The notes beneath the pieces are model-generated. The model ran no database searches, had not been told where the DNA came from, and saw nothing but the letters and a program-made list of their open reading frames with translations. Shown one piece after another: positions 54,918-63,980 of a DNA stretch of 64,000 nucleotides (its first letter is position 1; each line of letters opens with the position of its first letter). Origin of the DNA: Firmicutes bacterium AM41-11 (GTDB lineage: Bacteria > Bacillota_I > Bacilli_A > Erysipelotrichales > Erysipelotrichaceae). The position numbers and the translations under genes are program-made. The stretch is from the NCBI GenBank assembly GCA_003480165.1, contig QUIQ01000002.1:124001-188000 (forward strand). The letters run 5' to 3'.

Positions 54918-56726
54918 CCTTAACTTTGAAAGAAAAGTATAACTACAAGTAAATAAATTAATTAAAAGTCAAAACCATGCTGTATTTATTGGCAATTTTG
55001 GCTTTTTTTACTTTTAGACATTTTAACTATCTTTCGAGGTGAATATGTTACTAAAAAATGTTAAGGTGTTGCGCCCTGCTACAACGAAGATCCAAAAAAA
55101 GAAATGGTGTTGCTTATGTATATCAAGTAACTGGTAAACACTATAAAAAAGATAAAAAGTATACAGTAGAAAATAGAAAACTGATAGGCGAAATGGTCGA
55201 TGAACAATGGATGATTCCTAATGAATATTTTTCTCAATATTATCCAGATGTCTGTATCGAACAAGATATGCCTGAGTTCTCGGATACCTTAAAAATAGGT
55301 GCTTTTATGGTCATTCAAAAGATATTTCAAGATCTGCAGATTGAAGAAATGCTTACTTCGGTATTTGGAGAACTTGGTATCTTTGTTGAAAATATAGTTT
55401 CTTATATGATCACAAATGAAAGCTGTACGTTTCAATACTATCCGAATTTTATGCGGAATCATCCTGTACTTGGTGGAAGGATCCAGGATGATACGCAGAT
55501 CAGCCGGATGTTGAAAGGAATCACAGATAGAGAAATCGAAGTGTTCATGAGAGCATGGAACAGATTGAATAAAAAGAATGATTGCGTCTATATCGGTTAT
55601 GATAGTACGAATTTCAATACACATGCGCAAGGTATCGAACTGGCAGACTATGGACATCCCAAAGTAGATGAAGGATTACCACAATATAATCTTGCGTATG
55701 CCGTGAACCAGGAAGATTCAACACCATTGTTTTATGAACTGTATGATGGGAGTGTCATCGATAATACAGAACTGGAGTTTATGATCGAAGAAGCCAATGA
55801 ATTTGGTCATGAACATATGGGCTTTTTAATGGATTGTGGCTATATCTCAGAAAAGAACATCAAATTGCTACGAAAAAGAGGCTATGAATATATTCTTATG
55901 ATGAAACAGAATCAGAGGATCTGTCAGGAGATCATCGAAGAATATGGTCTGGCTGGTCAATCCTTAGAAGGATATTATATCGATGAACATGAAGTCTATG
56001 GAACGAGCGTAGAAAAAGAACTGTATGGAGAACAAGTGTATATTCATATTTATTATGATGATGTAAGAGCCAGCGAAGAAAAAAGAGCGATGATGAGTCG
56101 TTATAGTGCATGGGAAAAAGAATTAGATAAAAAGGTAGCGAAAAAGATCGCTACAGAAGGTGAATTGAAGAAGTACCAAAAGGCATTCAAATTAAGATAT
56201 GACAATAATGGTTACTTTTATGATTACGAAAGAAATAGTCGTTATATAAGAAAAGAATTAATGAACCTAGGATTCTTCTTTATCATCACATCCGAAGATA
56301 TGGATGCGATAAAAGCTCTTGATATCTATCGTGGAAGAGACAATATCGAAAAGATGTTTAGAAGCTTAAAGAGTGGCATAGATTTTAATAAAGCCAGAGT
56401 ACATACGACAGAATCATTAAAAGCCAAAGTGTTTGTGACATTTATCGCAATGATCATACGCAACGAATTATTCCAAAAGACTAAAGAAATACGAAAGAGA
56501 AATAGAAAATCGTATACGATACCAGGCATCTTGTCAGAATTAGAGAATATAGAATGTACAAGAAATAACGTAGGGAAGTACAGAAGAAAATATGCTCTTA
56601 CAGCCAAGCAGAAACAGATATTAAAACAATTTGGCATAGATGAGAAATATGTAGATGGAAGCATTAATGGATATAGCTATTGATGCTTCTTTTTTATTTA
56701 GTTATACAAATTCTGCAAAGTTAAGG
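54918..56726. mobile_element. IS4/IS1634-like insertion sequence
   Basis: The ends 54918-54942 and the complement of 56702-56726 share CCTTAACTTTG at the tips and GTATAACTA further in, with a less similar centre. Between them lies one transposase gene. The length is about 1.8 kb. No clear target duplication was found. A related solo end occurs at 34228-34260. Confidence 0.7.
55058..56683 (+). CDS. IS4/IS1634-like transposase
   Basis: The frame encodes 541 aa with a DDE core: YIGYDSTNFN (first Asp), FLMDCGYISEKNI (second Asp) and YRGRDNIEKMFRSLKSGID (Glu), the IS4-type signature. A better start is the ATG at 55045 after CGAGGTGAAT, whose frame (MLLKNVKVLRPATTKIQKK) joins this one if the A7 run at 55094-55100 loses one A. 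The annotated frame may also start at its own ATG at 55058. Confidence 0.85.
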   Translation: MLRCCALLQRRSKKRNGVAYVYQVTGKHYKKDKKYTVENRKLIGEMVDEQWMIPNEYFSQYYPDVCIEQDMPEFSDTLKIGAFMVIQKIFQDLQIEEMLTSVFGELGIFVENIVSYMITNESCTFQYYPNFMRNHPVLGGRIQDDTQISRMLKGITDREIEVFMRAWNRLNKKNDCVYIGYDSTNFNTHAQGIELADYGHPKVDEGLPQYNLAYAVNQEDSTPLFYELYDGSVIDNTELEFMIEEANEFGHEHMGFLMDCGYISEKNIKLLRKRGYEYILMMKQNQRICQEIIEEYGLAGQSLEGYYIDEHEVYGTSVEKELYGEQVYIHIYYDDVRASEEKRAMMSRYSAWEKELDKKVAKKIATEGELKKYQKAFKLRYDNNGYFYDYERNSRYIRKELMNLGFFFIITSEDMDAIKALDIYRGRDNIEKMFRSLKSGIDFNKARVHTTESLKAKVFVTFIAMIIRNELFQKTKEIRKRNRKSYTIPGILSELENIECTRNNVGKYRRKYALTAKQKQILKQFGIDEKYVDGSINGYSY

Positions 56727-56744
56727 ATAAATCTGATTAATCAG

Positions 56745-56780
56745 CAACCCTTTCCACTTTGGTTTGGGTTGTTATTTTTT
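56745..56780 (+). terminator. Hairpin with T run between the IS and the RpiR gene
   Basis: CAACCC (56745-56750) and GGGTTG (56766-56771) pair around a 15-nt loop, followed by TTATTTTTTT. No plus-strand host gene ends here; it was possibly the terminator of a gene displaced by the IS. Confidence 0.55.
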
Positions 56781-56904
56781 TATATAGTTCATTTGTGAAA
56801 AAATAGCATTGCAATTTTTTTGCTGATAAGCGAAAATAAAATTGAGATGTAATTATACTACATATTTTATACATGGGAAATTTCTATATAGGAGGGATTT
56901 TATA

Positions 56905-57804
56905 ATGGCTACAGATGATATATTAACGAAAATAGAGTCCATGAAACCTTTTTTGTCGCCTACAGAATTAAAAATAGCAAATGTGATTTTAGAAAATCCA
57001 AAAGATATAGTTATGTTGTCGACAAAAATGTTATCGGCAAAGTGTAATGTGAGTGAGCCTTCTTTAATTCGATTTACACAAAAATTAGGGTATAGTGGTT
57101 TTAAAGAATTTAAGTTGAAATTATCTGCGTCTTTGGGGACCAAATCAAACAAAACATATCCAATGAACATTGAACAGGATGATTCAGCTTTAGATATCTA
57201 TAAAAAATTATCAGCATATATCATTACATCAATTAATAATACAATGGAAACTTTGTCGAATGACGAATTAGAAAAAGCTATAGAGCTTATAGACCATGCT
57301 AGTAAAAATAATAAAACAATCTTTTTAAGTGGCATGGGTGCTAGCGGATTACAAGTACATAATCTTCAAGTAAAACTAATGCGTTTGAATATTAATACAG
57401 TTTTATATGATGATATTCATTTGCGATTAGAAGCTTGTACAAACTTGAAAAAAGGTGATTTATTAATTTGCATTACAACATTAGGATCAGCTATGGAGAA
57501 TTATCAAATTATAGATATTGCTAAAGATAGAGGAGCCAATATTATTGTTATAACACAGTATGGAAATACAAAAATCGCAGAAAAAGCAGATGTTATTTTA
57601 TATATGTCAAACATGGAAAATAGTTCTCGATTTGTATCTCATGCCGCGATCTCAGTGCAGAACTTAATTATTGACACTATATTCTTTTCAATAGCATTTC
57701 GTGAGTATGACGAGATGACAGAAAATGTTAAAGAAACTAGAGAGATTTTTAGCAAATATGGTCATTATGCCAGGGTAGAGGGGAAATTGATGAAGATATT
57801 ATAA
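56905..57804 (+). CDS. RpiR/MurR-family transcription regulator
   Basis: The ATG after AGGAGGGATTTTATA gives 299 aa. An N-terminal HTH_6 domain (LSAKCNVSEPSLIRFTQKLG) is followed by a SIS domain for sugar phosphates (IFLSGMGASGLQVHNLQVKL, CITTLGSAMENYQIIDIAKD). It is encoded just upstream of the mannose-type PTS operon and probably controls it through TGTAGT-type operators at 57975 and 58038. Confidence 0.9.
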   Translation: MATDDILTKIESMKPFLSPTELKIANVILENPKDIVMLSTKMLSAKCNVSEPSLIRFTQKLGYSGFKEFKLKLSASLGTKSNKTYPMNIEQDDSALDIYKKLSAYIITSINNTMETLSNDELEKAIELIDHASKNNKTIFLSGMGASGLQVHNLQVKLMRLNINTVLYDDIHLRLEACTNLKKGDLLICITTLGSAMENYQIIDIAKDRGANIIVITQYGNTKIAEKADVILYMSNMENSSRFVSHAAISVQNLIIDTIFFSIAFREYDEMTENVKETREIFSKYGHYARVEGKLMKIL

Positions 57805-57853
57805 AAAATGAATACAAGAATTAATTATAATAATAGGAATTTGTTTACTGAGC

Positions 57854-57899
57854 AGAGTGGAAATCAATCTTTTGTTGCATGATTTCTACTCTTTTTTTT
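57854..57899 (+). terminator. Terminator of the RpiR gene
   Basis: AGAGTGGAAATCA (57854-57866) and TGATTTCTACTCT (57880-57892) pair with one mismatch, followed by TTTTTTT. Confidence 0.8.
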
Positions 57900-57974
57900 G
57901 AAATAAAAATCATCTAATAATGTTATAACAGAGCATGGTGTTTATTTCTTCACTTTTGTTTTAGGCCTGCCAAA

Positions 57975-58052
57975 AGTAGTAATGCTACAAAAATAAAAAA
58001 TACTATTGCAATAAAACTACAAATACGATAGACTGAATGTAGTAAAACTACA
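57975..58052. promoter_or_regulatory. Operator candidates of the RpiR-type regulator
   Basis: TGTAGTAAAACTACA (58038-58052) is a near-perfect palindrome matching the TGTAGTnnnACTACA pattern of RpiR-family sites such as those of HexR. A second copy, AGTAGTAATGCTACA, lies at 57975-57989, exactly 63 bp (six helical turns) away. They precede the oxidoreductase gene by 23 and 86 bp. Confidence 0.6.
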
Positions 58053-58075
58053 GTGCGAAAGTGAGGAGAAATATA

Positions 58076-59101
58076 ATGGAAAAACTTAAAGTTGCTGTTG
58101 TTGGTGCTGGCATTTATGGACGCAATCACTTAAATGCCTATACTTGGAATCCAAATTCTGATTTAGTTGCTGTTTGTGATATGAACAAAAACATCACAGA
58201 TGAAGTAAGCAGAGAATATGGGGTAAAAACTTATAATGACATCGAAGAAATGCTGAATAATGAAGATATCGATGCTGTTTCAGTTGCTACACCAGACCCA
58301 TACCATAAAGAACCAGTATTAGCTGCGATTCGTCATGGAAAAGATGTATTAGTAGAAAAACCTTTAGCTACTTCTTCTAAAGATGCTTATGAAATTATTG
58401 ATGCGGCGGAGAAAGCTGGCGTACGTGTAATGGTTGATTATCATAAGAGATGGGATCCAGCTAGTATTGCTGTAAAGAACAAATTGCAAGAAGAAACTAC
58501 AGGTAAGCCTATTCGTGGATATATGAGAATGGATAATATTTATGATGTTGCATTGAATTGGTTAAAATGGTCTGCAAATTCAAGCCCTGTACATTTTGTT
58601 GGAACACATTGCTATGATCTAATTCGATTCTATATGGGCTGTGAAGTTACTCAAGTTTATGCAGTCGGTCATAAAGGAATCTTGCAATCAAAGGGAGTAG
58701 ATACTTGGGATACTATTACTGCTATTCTTGAATTTGAAAATGGATGTACTTGGACAGTAGAGAATGCATGGATTTTACCAAATGGTTTTGCTAAAGCTGA
58801 TGATGGATGTTCAGAAATCTTGTGCGAAAACGAAATGATTCGTGTTGATTCACAAAAACGTGGAGTAGAATTTTTTGACTCAAATAAATTAAGTACACCA
58901 AATGTATGCTTTATTCAAAATGCAAATGGACGTCCAACTGGTTTTGGAATTGATCCACTAAATGATTTCGTTTATTGCATCCAAAACAAAAAACCGTTTT
59001 TTGCAAACTTAAAAGATGGTTTAGAAGCAGAATTAATTGCAGAGGCAGTACACAAGAGTGCTGAAACTCATCAAGTCGTTAAAATTGAAAGACGTAAATA
59101 A
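58076..59101 (+). CDS. Gfo/Idh/MocA-family NAD(P)-dependent oxidoreductase
   Basis: The ATG after GAGGAGAAATATA gives 341 aa. The Rossmann motif VAVVGAGIYGRNHL is at the start, EKPLAT holds the catalytic-site lysine near residue 98, and a C-terminal alpha/beta domain carries the substrate-binding GTHCYDLIRFYMG. Such enzymes oxidise or reduce sugars, inositols or sugar phosphates. As the first gene of a PTS operon, it probably acts on the imported compound. Confidence 0.88.
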   Translation: MEKLKVAVVGAGIYGRNHLNAYTWNPNSDLVAVCDMNKNITDEVSREYGVKTYNDIEEMLNNEDIDAVSVATPDPYHKEPVLAAIRHGKDVLVEKPLATSSKDAYEIIDAAEKAGVRVMVDYHKRWDPASIAVKNKLQEETTGKPIRGYMRMDNIYDVALNWLKWSANSSPVHFVGTHCYDLIRFYMGCEVTQVYAVGHKGILQSKGVDTWDTITAILEFENGCTWTVENAWILPNGFAKADDGCSEILCENEMIRVDSQKRGVEFFDSNKLSTPNVCFIQNANGRPTGFGIDPLNDFVYCIQNKKPFFANLKDGLEAELIAEAVHKSAETHQVVKIERRK

Positions 59102-59125
59102 ATAACAAAAAAGGAAATGAGTAAT

Positions 59126-59602
59126 ATGGCAAAAATTAAAATGGTACGTATTGATTATCGTATGGTGCATGGCCAGATTGTAGCAAAATGGATTAAATTC
59201 CGTCCGGTTGATCGTTTAATATTGGCTGATGATGCATTGGTCGATGATTCGTTTATGGGAGATATTTATAAGATGGCAGTACCGCAAAAGGATGTGGATA
59301 TTGTCAAATTAACGGATATCCAAGAGGCTCTTGATAAGAAAGACGATACAGTGATGTTGATTTTCAAAGACGTAAAAGCTGCATATACCGCAATAAAAAA
59401 TGGATTGAAATTACCAGAATTGAATGTAGGAGCTGTTCAAAATGGTAAAGGTAGAAAGTCTGTTTCTCAAGGTGTTAGTCTTTCGAAAGACGAATATGAC
59501 ATGTTAAAAGAATTGAAGGATTCAGGTTTAAATGTTTACTTACAACCTATTCCGGAAAATGATCCTATTGATTTAACTTCTATTGAAAAAAAGCTTATTT
59601 AA
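59126..59602 (+). CDS. PTS EIIB subunit, mannose/sorbose family
   Basis: The ATG at 59126 gives 158 aa (an in-frame ATG at 59117 lies too close to the ribosome binding site). The phosphohistidine is in VRIDYRMVHGQIVAKW, and PVDRLILADDALVDDSFM follows as in family members. It transfers phosphate from the EIIA at 61292 to the sugar. Confidence 0.9.
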   Translation: MAKIKMVRIDYRMVHGQIVAKWIKFRPVDRLILADDALVDDSFMGDIYKMAVPQKDVDIVKLTDIQEALDKKDDTVMLIFKDVKAAYTAIKNGLKLPELNVGAVQNGKGRKSVSQGVSLSKDEYDMLKELKDSGLNVYLQPIPENDPIDLTSIEKKLI

Positions 59603-59644
59603 TTCCTATAAATAATATAAATAGGGAGAAAGGAGAAAATTAAA

Positions 59645-60409
59645 ATGAGCGGAGGAACATTAATTTTAATGGCCGTTGTTATGGGGCTTATGTACTGGAT
59701 TGCCAGAGGTATGATTGGAGGATATTTTGCATTCTTCTTCATCGCAAGTCCAATTGTTGTTGGTGTTGTCGCTGGATTGATTTATGGAGATTTGAAACAA
59801 GGATTAATTATTGGAGGCGGAATTGCTGCTGCTTTTGCTGGAATTATTGCGCCAGGTGGAAATTTGCCTACTGATTCAGCATTAGCTGCTACTACTGTAA
59901 TTCCTATTGCATTGGCTACTGGTTTATCAGCTGAACAAGCGATTGCATTTGCTGTTCCAATGGGATTGGTTGGATCCTTTGTTACAAACTTACGTAAAAT
60001 TGTCAATGTAATCTTTGTTCACCGTGCTGATAAATGTGCGGAAAATGGAGATTCAGCAGGGTTAACTCGTTGTGCAATTATTTATCCACCATTAATTGAA
60101 TTGCCATTATTATTTTTACCAGTATTCTTAGTTGTAATGTTTGGTCAGGACGCTATGCTAGCATTTATGAACTCTGTACCAACATGGGTAATGCATGGCT
60201 TGGAAGTTGCTGGTGGTGTAATGCCGGCTATTGGTTTCGCTTTAATCATGAATATGATTGGAAAACCGAAGATGATACCTTATACAATCGTTGGATTTAT
60301 TTTGGTAAAATGTATGGGCTTAAACAATATTACAGCTGGTTTAATGGCTGGATGTGCTGCATTCCTAGTTGTGATGGCAAAACGAGATAGAGAAAAGAAG
60401 GAGGCATAA
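59645..60409 (+). CDS. PTS EIIC subunit, mannose/sorbose family
   Basis: This 254-aa membrane protein has about seven hydrophobic segments and phrases such as GGIAAAFAGIIAPGGNLPTDSA typical of sorbose-type EIIC. GGAGAAAGGAGAAAATTAAA precedes the ATG. With the EIID encoded 3 nt downstream it forms the sugar channel. Confidence 0.9.
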   Translation: MSGGTLILMAVVMGLMYWIARGMIGGYFAFFFIASPIVVGVVAGLIYGDLKQGLIIGGGIAAAFAGIIAPGGNLPTDSALAATTVIPIALATGLSAEQAIAFAVPMGLVGSFVTNLRKIVNVIFVHRADKCAENGDSAGLTRCAIIYPPLIELPLLFLPVFLVVMFGQDAMLAFMNSVPTWVMHGLEVAGGVMPAIGFALIMNMIGKPKMIPYTIVGFILVKCMGLNNITAGLMAGCAAFLVVMAKRDREKKEA

Positions 60410-60412
60410 ATC

Positions 60413-61234
60413 ATGGCTGAAGAAAAGAAAGTTAGCTTAACTAATAAAGATGTCAACCGTGCAATTGCTAGATGGTATATTACTACTGAAATGTCTTTGA
60501 ACTTTGAGCGTATGCAGTCTATTGCGTATACATACTCAATTATGCCCGCTTTGAAAAAGTTATATCCAAATAAAGACGACTATAAAGAAGCGCTGCAACG
60601 TCACCTTGAATTATTTAATACTAATGCTACTGCTGGTGGTTTAATTTTAGGTACAACACTCGCTATGGAAGAAGAAAAGGCCAATAACCCAGACTCGATT
60701 CCTGGAGAAGCAATTATTTCAATTAAAACTGGTTTGATGGGGCCTGTTGCTGCTTTTGGTGATTCATTCTCTGCAGGTACAATTACTACTTTATTCATTT
60801 TGGCAGCATGCTCATTGGCTAAGAGTGGTTCTATGGCAGGCTTCTGGTTGTTATTGCTTGGAACGATGTATACTTTAGGTGAATTGATTGTATTAACAAA
60901 ATTAACTTATAAAAAAGGTCGTTCAGCAATTAAGGATATCTTATCATCTTCTTTAATGTCAGATGTCATTGAAGGTGCTAATATTCTAGGTATGGCAATG
61001 ATGGGAGCATTGACTGCCTCAATGGTAAATTTAAGTGTTGCATTATCTGCTACTTTTGATAAAGCTACATTGAGCGTACAAGACAAAATTGATGCTATTA
61101 TGCCTGGTTTATTACCAATTAGTGTACTATTCATCTATTACTTGTTGATTAGTAAAAAACATGTTTCTGTTGCTAAATTAGTTATTGGAACAATCGTTTT
61201 AGGCATTGTGTTTGCTGCTATTGGTTTATTCTGA
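60413..61234 (+). CDS. PTS EIID subunit, mannose/sorbose family
   Basis: This 273-aa protein has the family N-terminus LTNKDVNRAIARWYITTEMS with SLNFERMQSIAYTYSIMPAL, a cytosolic helix bundle and a single region of C-terminal membrane helices. EIID occurs only in the mannose-type PTS. A terminator-like hairpin separates it from the EIIA gene. Confidence 0.92.
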   Translation: MAEEKKVSLTNKDVNRAIARWYITTEMSLNFERMQSIAYTYSIMPALKKLYPNKDDYKEALQRHLELFNTNATAGGLILGTTLAMEEEKANNPDSIPGEAIISIKTGLMGPVAAFGDSFSAGTITTLFILAACSLAKSGSMAGFWLLLLGTMYTLGELIVLTKLTYKKGRSAIKDILSSSLMSDVIEGANILGMAMMGALTASMVNLSVALSATFDKATLSVQDKIDAIMPGLLPISVLFIYYLLISKKHVSVAKLVIGTIVLGIVFAAIGLF

Positions 61235-61248
61235 TAATACATAGATTT

Positions 61249-61278
61249 GGGCATCTTATAAAGATGCCCTTTATTTTT
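61249..61278 (+). terminator. Attenuator between the EIID and EIIA genes
   Basis: GGGCATCTT (61249-61257) and AAGATGCCC (61261-61269) form a perfect 9-bp stem with a 3-nt loop, followed by TTTATTTTT. It lies inside the PTS operon, so read-through would set the ratio of the membrane part to EIIA. Confidence 0.75.
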
Positions 61279-61291
61279 AGGGAGGATTAAA

Positions 61292-61699
61292 ATGAAAGGT
61301 GTAATTTTAACAAGCCATGGAAAACTGGCTGAAGGATTATTAGATACATTAACGTTGTTTAATGGACAACAAGAACAATTAGAAGCTTTATGTTTACTTC
61401 CTGGTGATGATATTGCTGGATTTGTTAGTAGAATCAAAGAATCAGTTTATCGAGTTAATTCTGGTGAAGGAGTAATCATATTTTGTGATTTATTATTTGG
61501 ATCACCATGCAATTGCAGTAGCAGACTATTAATGGATGAAGAATTGAAAGATAAAGTGGATGTGATTACAGGAATGAATTTACCTATGGTTATGGAATAT
61601 CTTGCTTGTCGAGAAAATGGTATGAGTAGTGAGGATATTATTAATGTAGGTAAAGAAGGAATTCAAGATTTTGTGAAATTATATAATTCTACTCATTGA
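61292..61699 (+). CDS. PTS EIIA subunit, mannose/sorbose family
   Basis: This 135-aa protein has the phosphohistidine His9 in GVILTSHGKLAEGLLDTL and FCDLLFGSPCNCSSRLL as family features. AGGGAGGATTAAA precedes the ATG. It passes phosphate from HPr to the EIIB encoded at 59126. Confidence 0.88.
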   Translation: MKGVILTSHGKLAEGLLDTLTLFNGQQEQLEALCLLPGDDIAGFVSRIKESVYRVNSGEGVIIFCDLLFGSPCNCSSRLLMDEELKDKVDVITGMNLPMVMEYLACRENGMSSEDIINVGKEGIQDFVKLYNSTH

Positions 61700-61733
61700 T
61701 TATTAATAGTATATAAAAAGGAATGTTACATCT

Positions 61734-62138
61734 ATGAAAGAGAACGAAATAAAAGAATTCTTAAATAGCCAAAATATTAATTTCGCCAAGCAATCAACTA
61801 TTTGGGCTACAATAAAGCCTACGATTGGAGCTTATAATAATGGCTTTGGTGATACGATGCATGTAATGAAAGATCACATTTTACATTTTAACAATGAAGG
61901 GTTGGCTATTTTTGCGATAGATGACAATAGTGGACGAATACTAAAAGATACATTAAAATTTTTTCCGATTCAAGATATAAAATTAAATTTAAAAATGAAT
62001 GTTTTAGGGCTTTTATTAACTATTTCCACTGAAAAAGGTGACATTGAATTTAAAATTCGAAAAAGTATTATTGGATGCCCTTGGCATAAGGAAAATTTAT
62101 CCTTTATATTATTAGGAATGTCTGCACCCAAAGAATAG
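61734..62138 (+). CDS. Hypothetical protein of the PTS operon (134 aa)
   Basis: I do not recognise this protein. It is soluble, with beta-rich segments (ILHFNNEGLAIFAIDDNSGR, NVLGLLLTISTEKGDIEFKI) that could form a small pleckstrin-homology-like barrel. It lies 34 nt after the EIIA gene in the same direction, with AAAAAGGAATGTTACATCT before the ATG. Confidence 0.6.
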   Translation: MKENEIKEFLNSQNINFAKQSTIWATIKPTIGAYNNGFGDTMHVMKDHILHFNNEGLAIFAIDDNSGRILKDTLKFFPIQDIKLNLKMNVLGLLLTISTEKGDIEFKIRKSIIGCPWHKENLSFILLGMSAPKE

Positions 62139-62646
62139 ATGAATGAATTCTCTTAAGTATTTTTGTCTTATTATTTATAGCTTTATTAATCAATCATGAT
62201 TTTATTTTTGAATCTTTGACAGAAGGTTAAGGTTATTTCAAACAACGATTTGATGCAAAATATCTTGTGTTAAAGATTTGTACTGGTTGTCTAAATAATG
62301 CATGAGCAACTATAAGAGGATGGCTATCAAGCCTATCAATAAGTACTAAGTAGGGTATTAATTACATAAAATTTAGGAAGCAGAATTAAATGGTTCTATC
62401 TAGTTCTATGAATCAGAAATGATATACGACATATTATCGTATACTGTATATGTGACCAAAAATTTTACATTAAACAAATGTAGTAAAGACTAAAAGAATG
62501 GTTTATTCATTAGTTACTACAAATGCTTTACAAAGTTATCTTAATGTAGTTACTATTTTTAGAAATTCAACTGCTACTATGTTGAGTAAGACATACTTAT
62601 ATAGAGCCCTCAAGGGGCTTTTGTTGTATATGCAAAGGAGATGGAG
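62139..62646. other. Gene-free stretch with TGTAGT-type motifs
   Basis: There is no gene in about 510 nt. It contains stop-rich debris, a short ATACGA/TCGTAT hairpin near 62434, and three TGTAGT-type elements: TGTAGTAAAGACTA (62479), TTAGTTACTACA (62510) and TGTAGTTACTA (62545). Near its end AGCCC (62605-62609) pairs with GGGCT (62615-62619) before CTTTTGTTG. It is likely a promoter and operator region for the two HAD genes. Confidence 0.5.
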
Positions 62647-63306
62647 ATGTTAAAATTAGTCATATTTGATGTGGATGGTACTTTAATTGATTCTGAGAAT
62701 ATTTGGAAAAAATCATTGATAGAAACAGGAGAAAAATTTGGTATGCTAAATTTAGGGGAAACACTTTTCCCTAAAATTATTGGAAAGTCTGGAGTAGAAG
62801 AAGAAAGTATATTAAGGAAAAGTATTCCAAATAATGTTTATTATGATTTCGTGAATTTTTGGCGCCAACTTGGACTTAGAATGTTATCGGAAAACATTCC
62901 CGAAAAACCAGGATTACATGAAATCATTGAGTATGTGAAAAGAAAAGGTTTATTGATTGGAGTAGGTACTGCTACAGATCGTATAAGTACTGTAAATAGA
63001 TTGAAACAAATCGATGTCTTAAAAGATATTGATTACATGATTTGTGGAGATGAAATTAAAAATAAAAAGCCATGCCCAGATATATATTTGAAAATATGCG
63101 AATATTTTAATGTGGATGTTGAAGAAGCTATAGTGATTGAGGATTCTTGTGTTGGTGTTGAAGCGGCATATCGTGCTGGTATACCTTGTATACAGGTGCC
63201 AGACGTAATACAATCAACATCTTTAGAAATAGAGCATACATTAAGTATTGCAGAGTCATTAATATGGGCAATTCGTGTCATAGATGAAAAATATTATATG
63301 GAATAG
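62647..63306 (+). CDS. HAD-family phosphatase
   Basis: The ATG 6 nt after AAAGGAG gives 219 aa. It has the nucleophile motif VIFDVDGTLIDSENIW, motif III KKPCPDIYLKICEYF and motif IV VIEDSCVGVEAAYRAG, as in beta-phosphoglucomutase and phosphatase relatives. It is probably part of the sugar pathway of this PTS, dephosphorylating or isomerising its product; the substrate is unknown. Confidence 0.87.
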   Translation: MLKLVIFDVDGTLIDSENIWKKSLIETGEKFGMLNLGETLFPKIIGKSGVEEESILRKSIPNNVYYDFVNFWRQLGLRMLSENIPEKPGLHEIIEYVKRKGLLIGVGTATDRISTVNRLKQIDVLKDIDYMICGDEIKNKKPCPDIYLKICEYFNVDVEEAIVIEDSCVGVEAAYRAGIPCIQVPDVIQSTSLEIEHTLSIAESLIWAIRVIDEKYYME

Positions 63307-63323
63307 ATTTGGAGAAAAAAATT

Positions 63324-63980
63324 ATGACTGTTATTAAGGGCGCAATATTTGATATGGATGGATTGCTTTTTGATACCGAAATTGTATTTGATAAAGCTTG
63401 GCGAATGACTGCGGATAATCATAATTTTAATTTGGATTATAATATGCAAACAGAACTTCGTGGAACGTCAGGAAAAGTAATGATGAAAATAATACAAAAT
63501 TACGTACCTCAGGAAGATCCTGCAATTTTGATGAAAGAATTATTTGATAATGCCTATATTATTCTACAAGAAGAAGTTCCTGAGAAAAGAGGAGTTCATG
63601 AAATATTAGATTATTTTAGAGCAAAAAAAATAAAAATGGCTGTTGCCAGTAGTTCACCGCAATATATGATTGAAAACAACTTGAAAGTATCTGGTATATT
63701 CCAATATTTTGATGTGATAGTAAATGGAAAAGAAGTTAAAAGAGGAAAACCTGATCCAGATATTTTTATTTTAGCTGCAAATAGATTGGGTTGTAAAACT
63801 AGTGAATGTTTTGTGTTTGAAGATGCTAGGTCAGGTGTTGCAGCTGGATATTCTGCTGGGTGTAAAACTATTATGATTCCAGATTTAGTTAAACCAACTG
63901 AAGAAGAAAAAAGGGTTGCATATGGAATTTATCCAACCTTAAATGAAGCGCTGAAAGATATAAAAAAATTATTGGACTAG
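63324..63980 (+). CDS. HAD-family phosphatase (beta-phosphoglucomutase-like)
   Basis: The ATG after GGAGAAAAAAATT gives 218 aa. The nucleophile motif is AIFDMDGLLFDTE, then ASSSPQYMIENNL, KRGKPDPDIFILAANRLG and VFEDARSGVAAGYSAG. It is related to, but clearly different from, the HAD protein encoded 17 nt upstream. Two such enzymes in one operon suggest successive steps or a pair with different substrates. Confidence 0.87.
   Translation: MTVIKGAIFDMDGLLFDTEIVFDKAWRMTADNHNFNLDYNMQTELRGTSGKVMMKIIQNYVPQEDPAILMKELFDNAYIILQEEVPEKRGVHEILDYFRAKKIKMAVASSSPQYMIENNLKVSGIFQYFDVIVNGKEVKRGKPDPDIFILAANRLGCKTSECFVFEDARSGVAAGYSAGCKTIMIPDLVKPTEEEKRVAYGIYPTLNEALKDIKKLLD

Noticed and set aside
55094..55100. Programmed -1 frameshift (A AAA AAG) in the IS transposase
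   Set aside because: The heptamer is present, but the transposase continues in the +1 frame, not the -1 frame, so the classical mechanism does not give the product.
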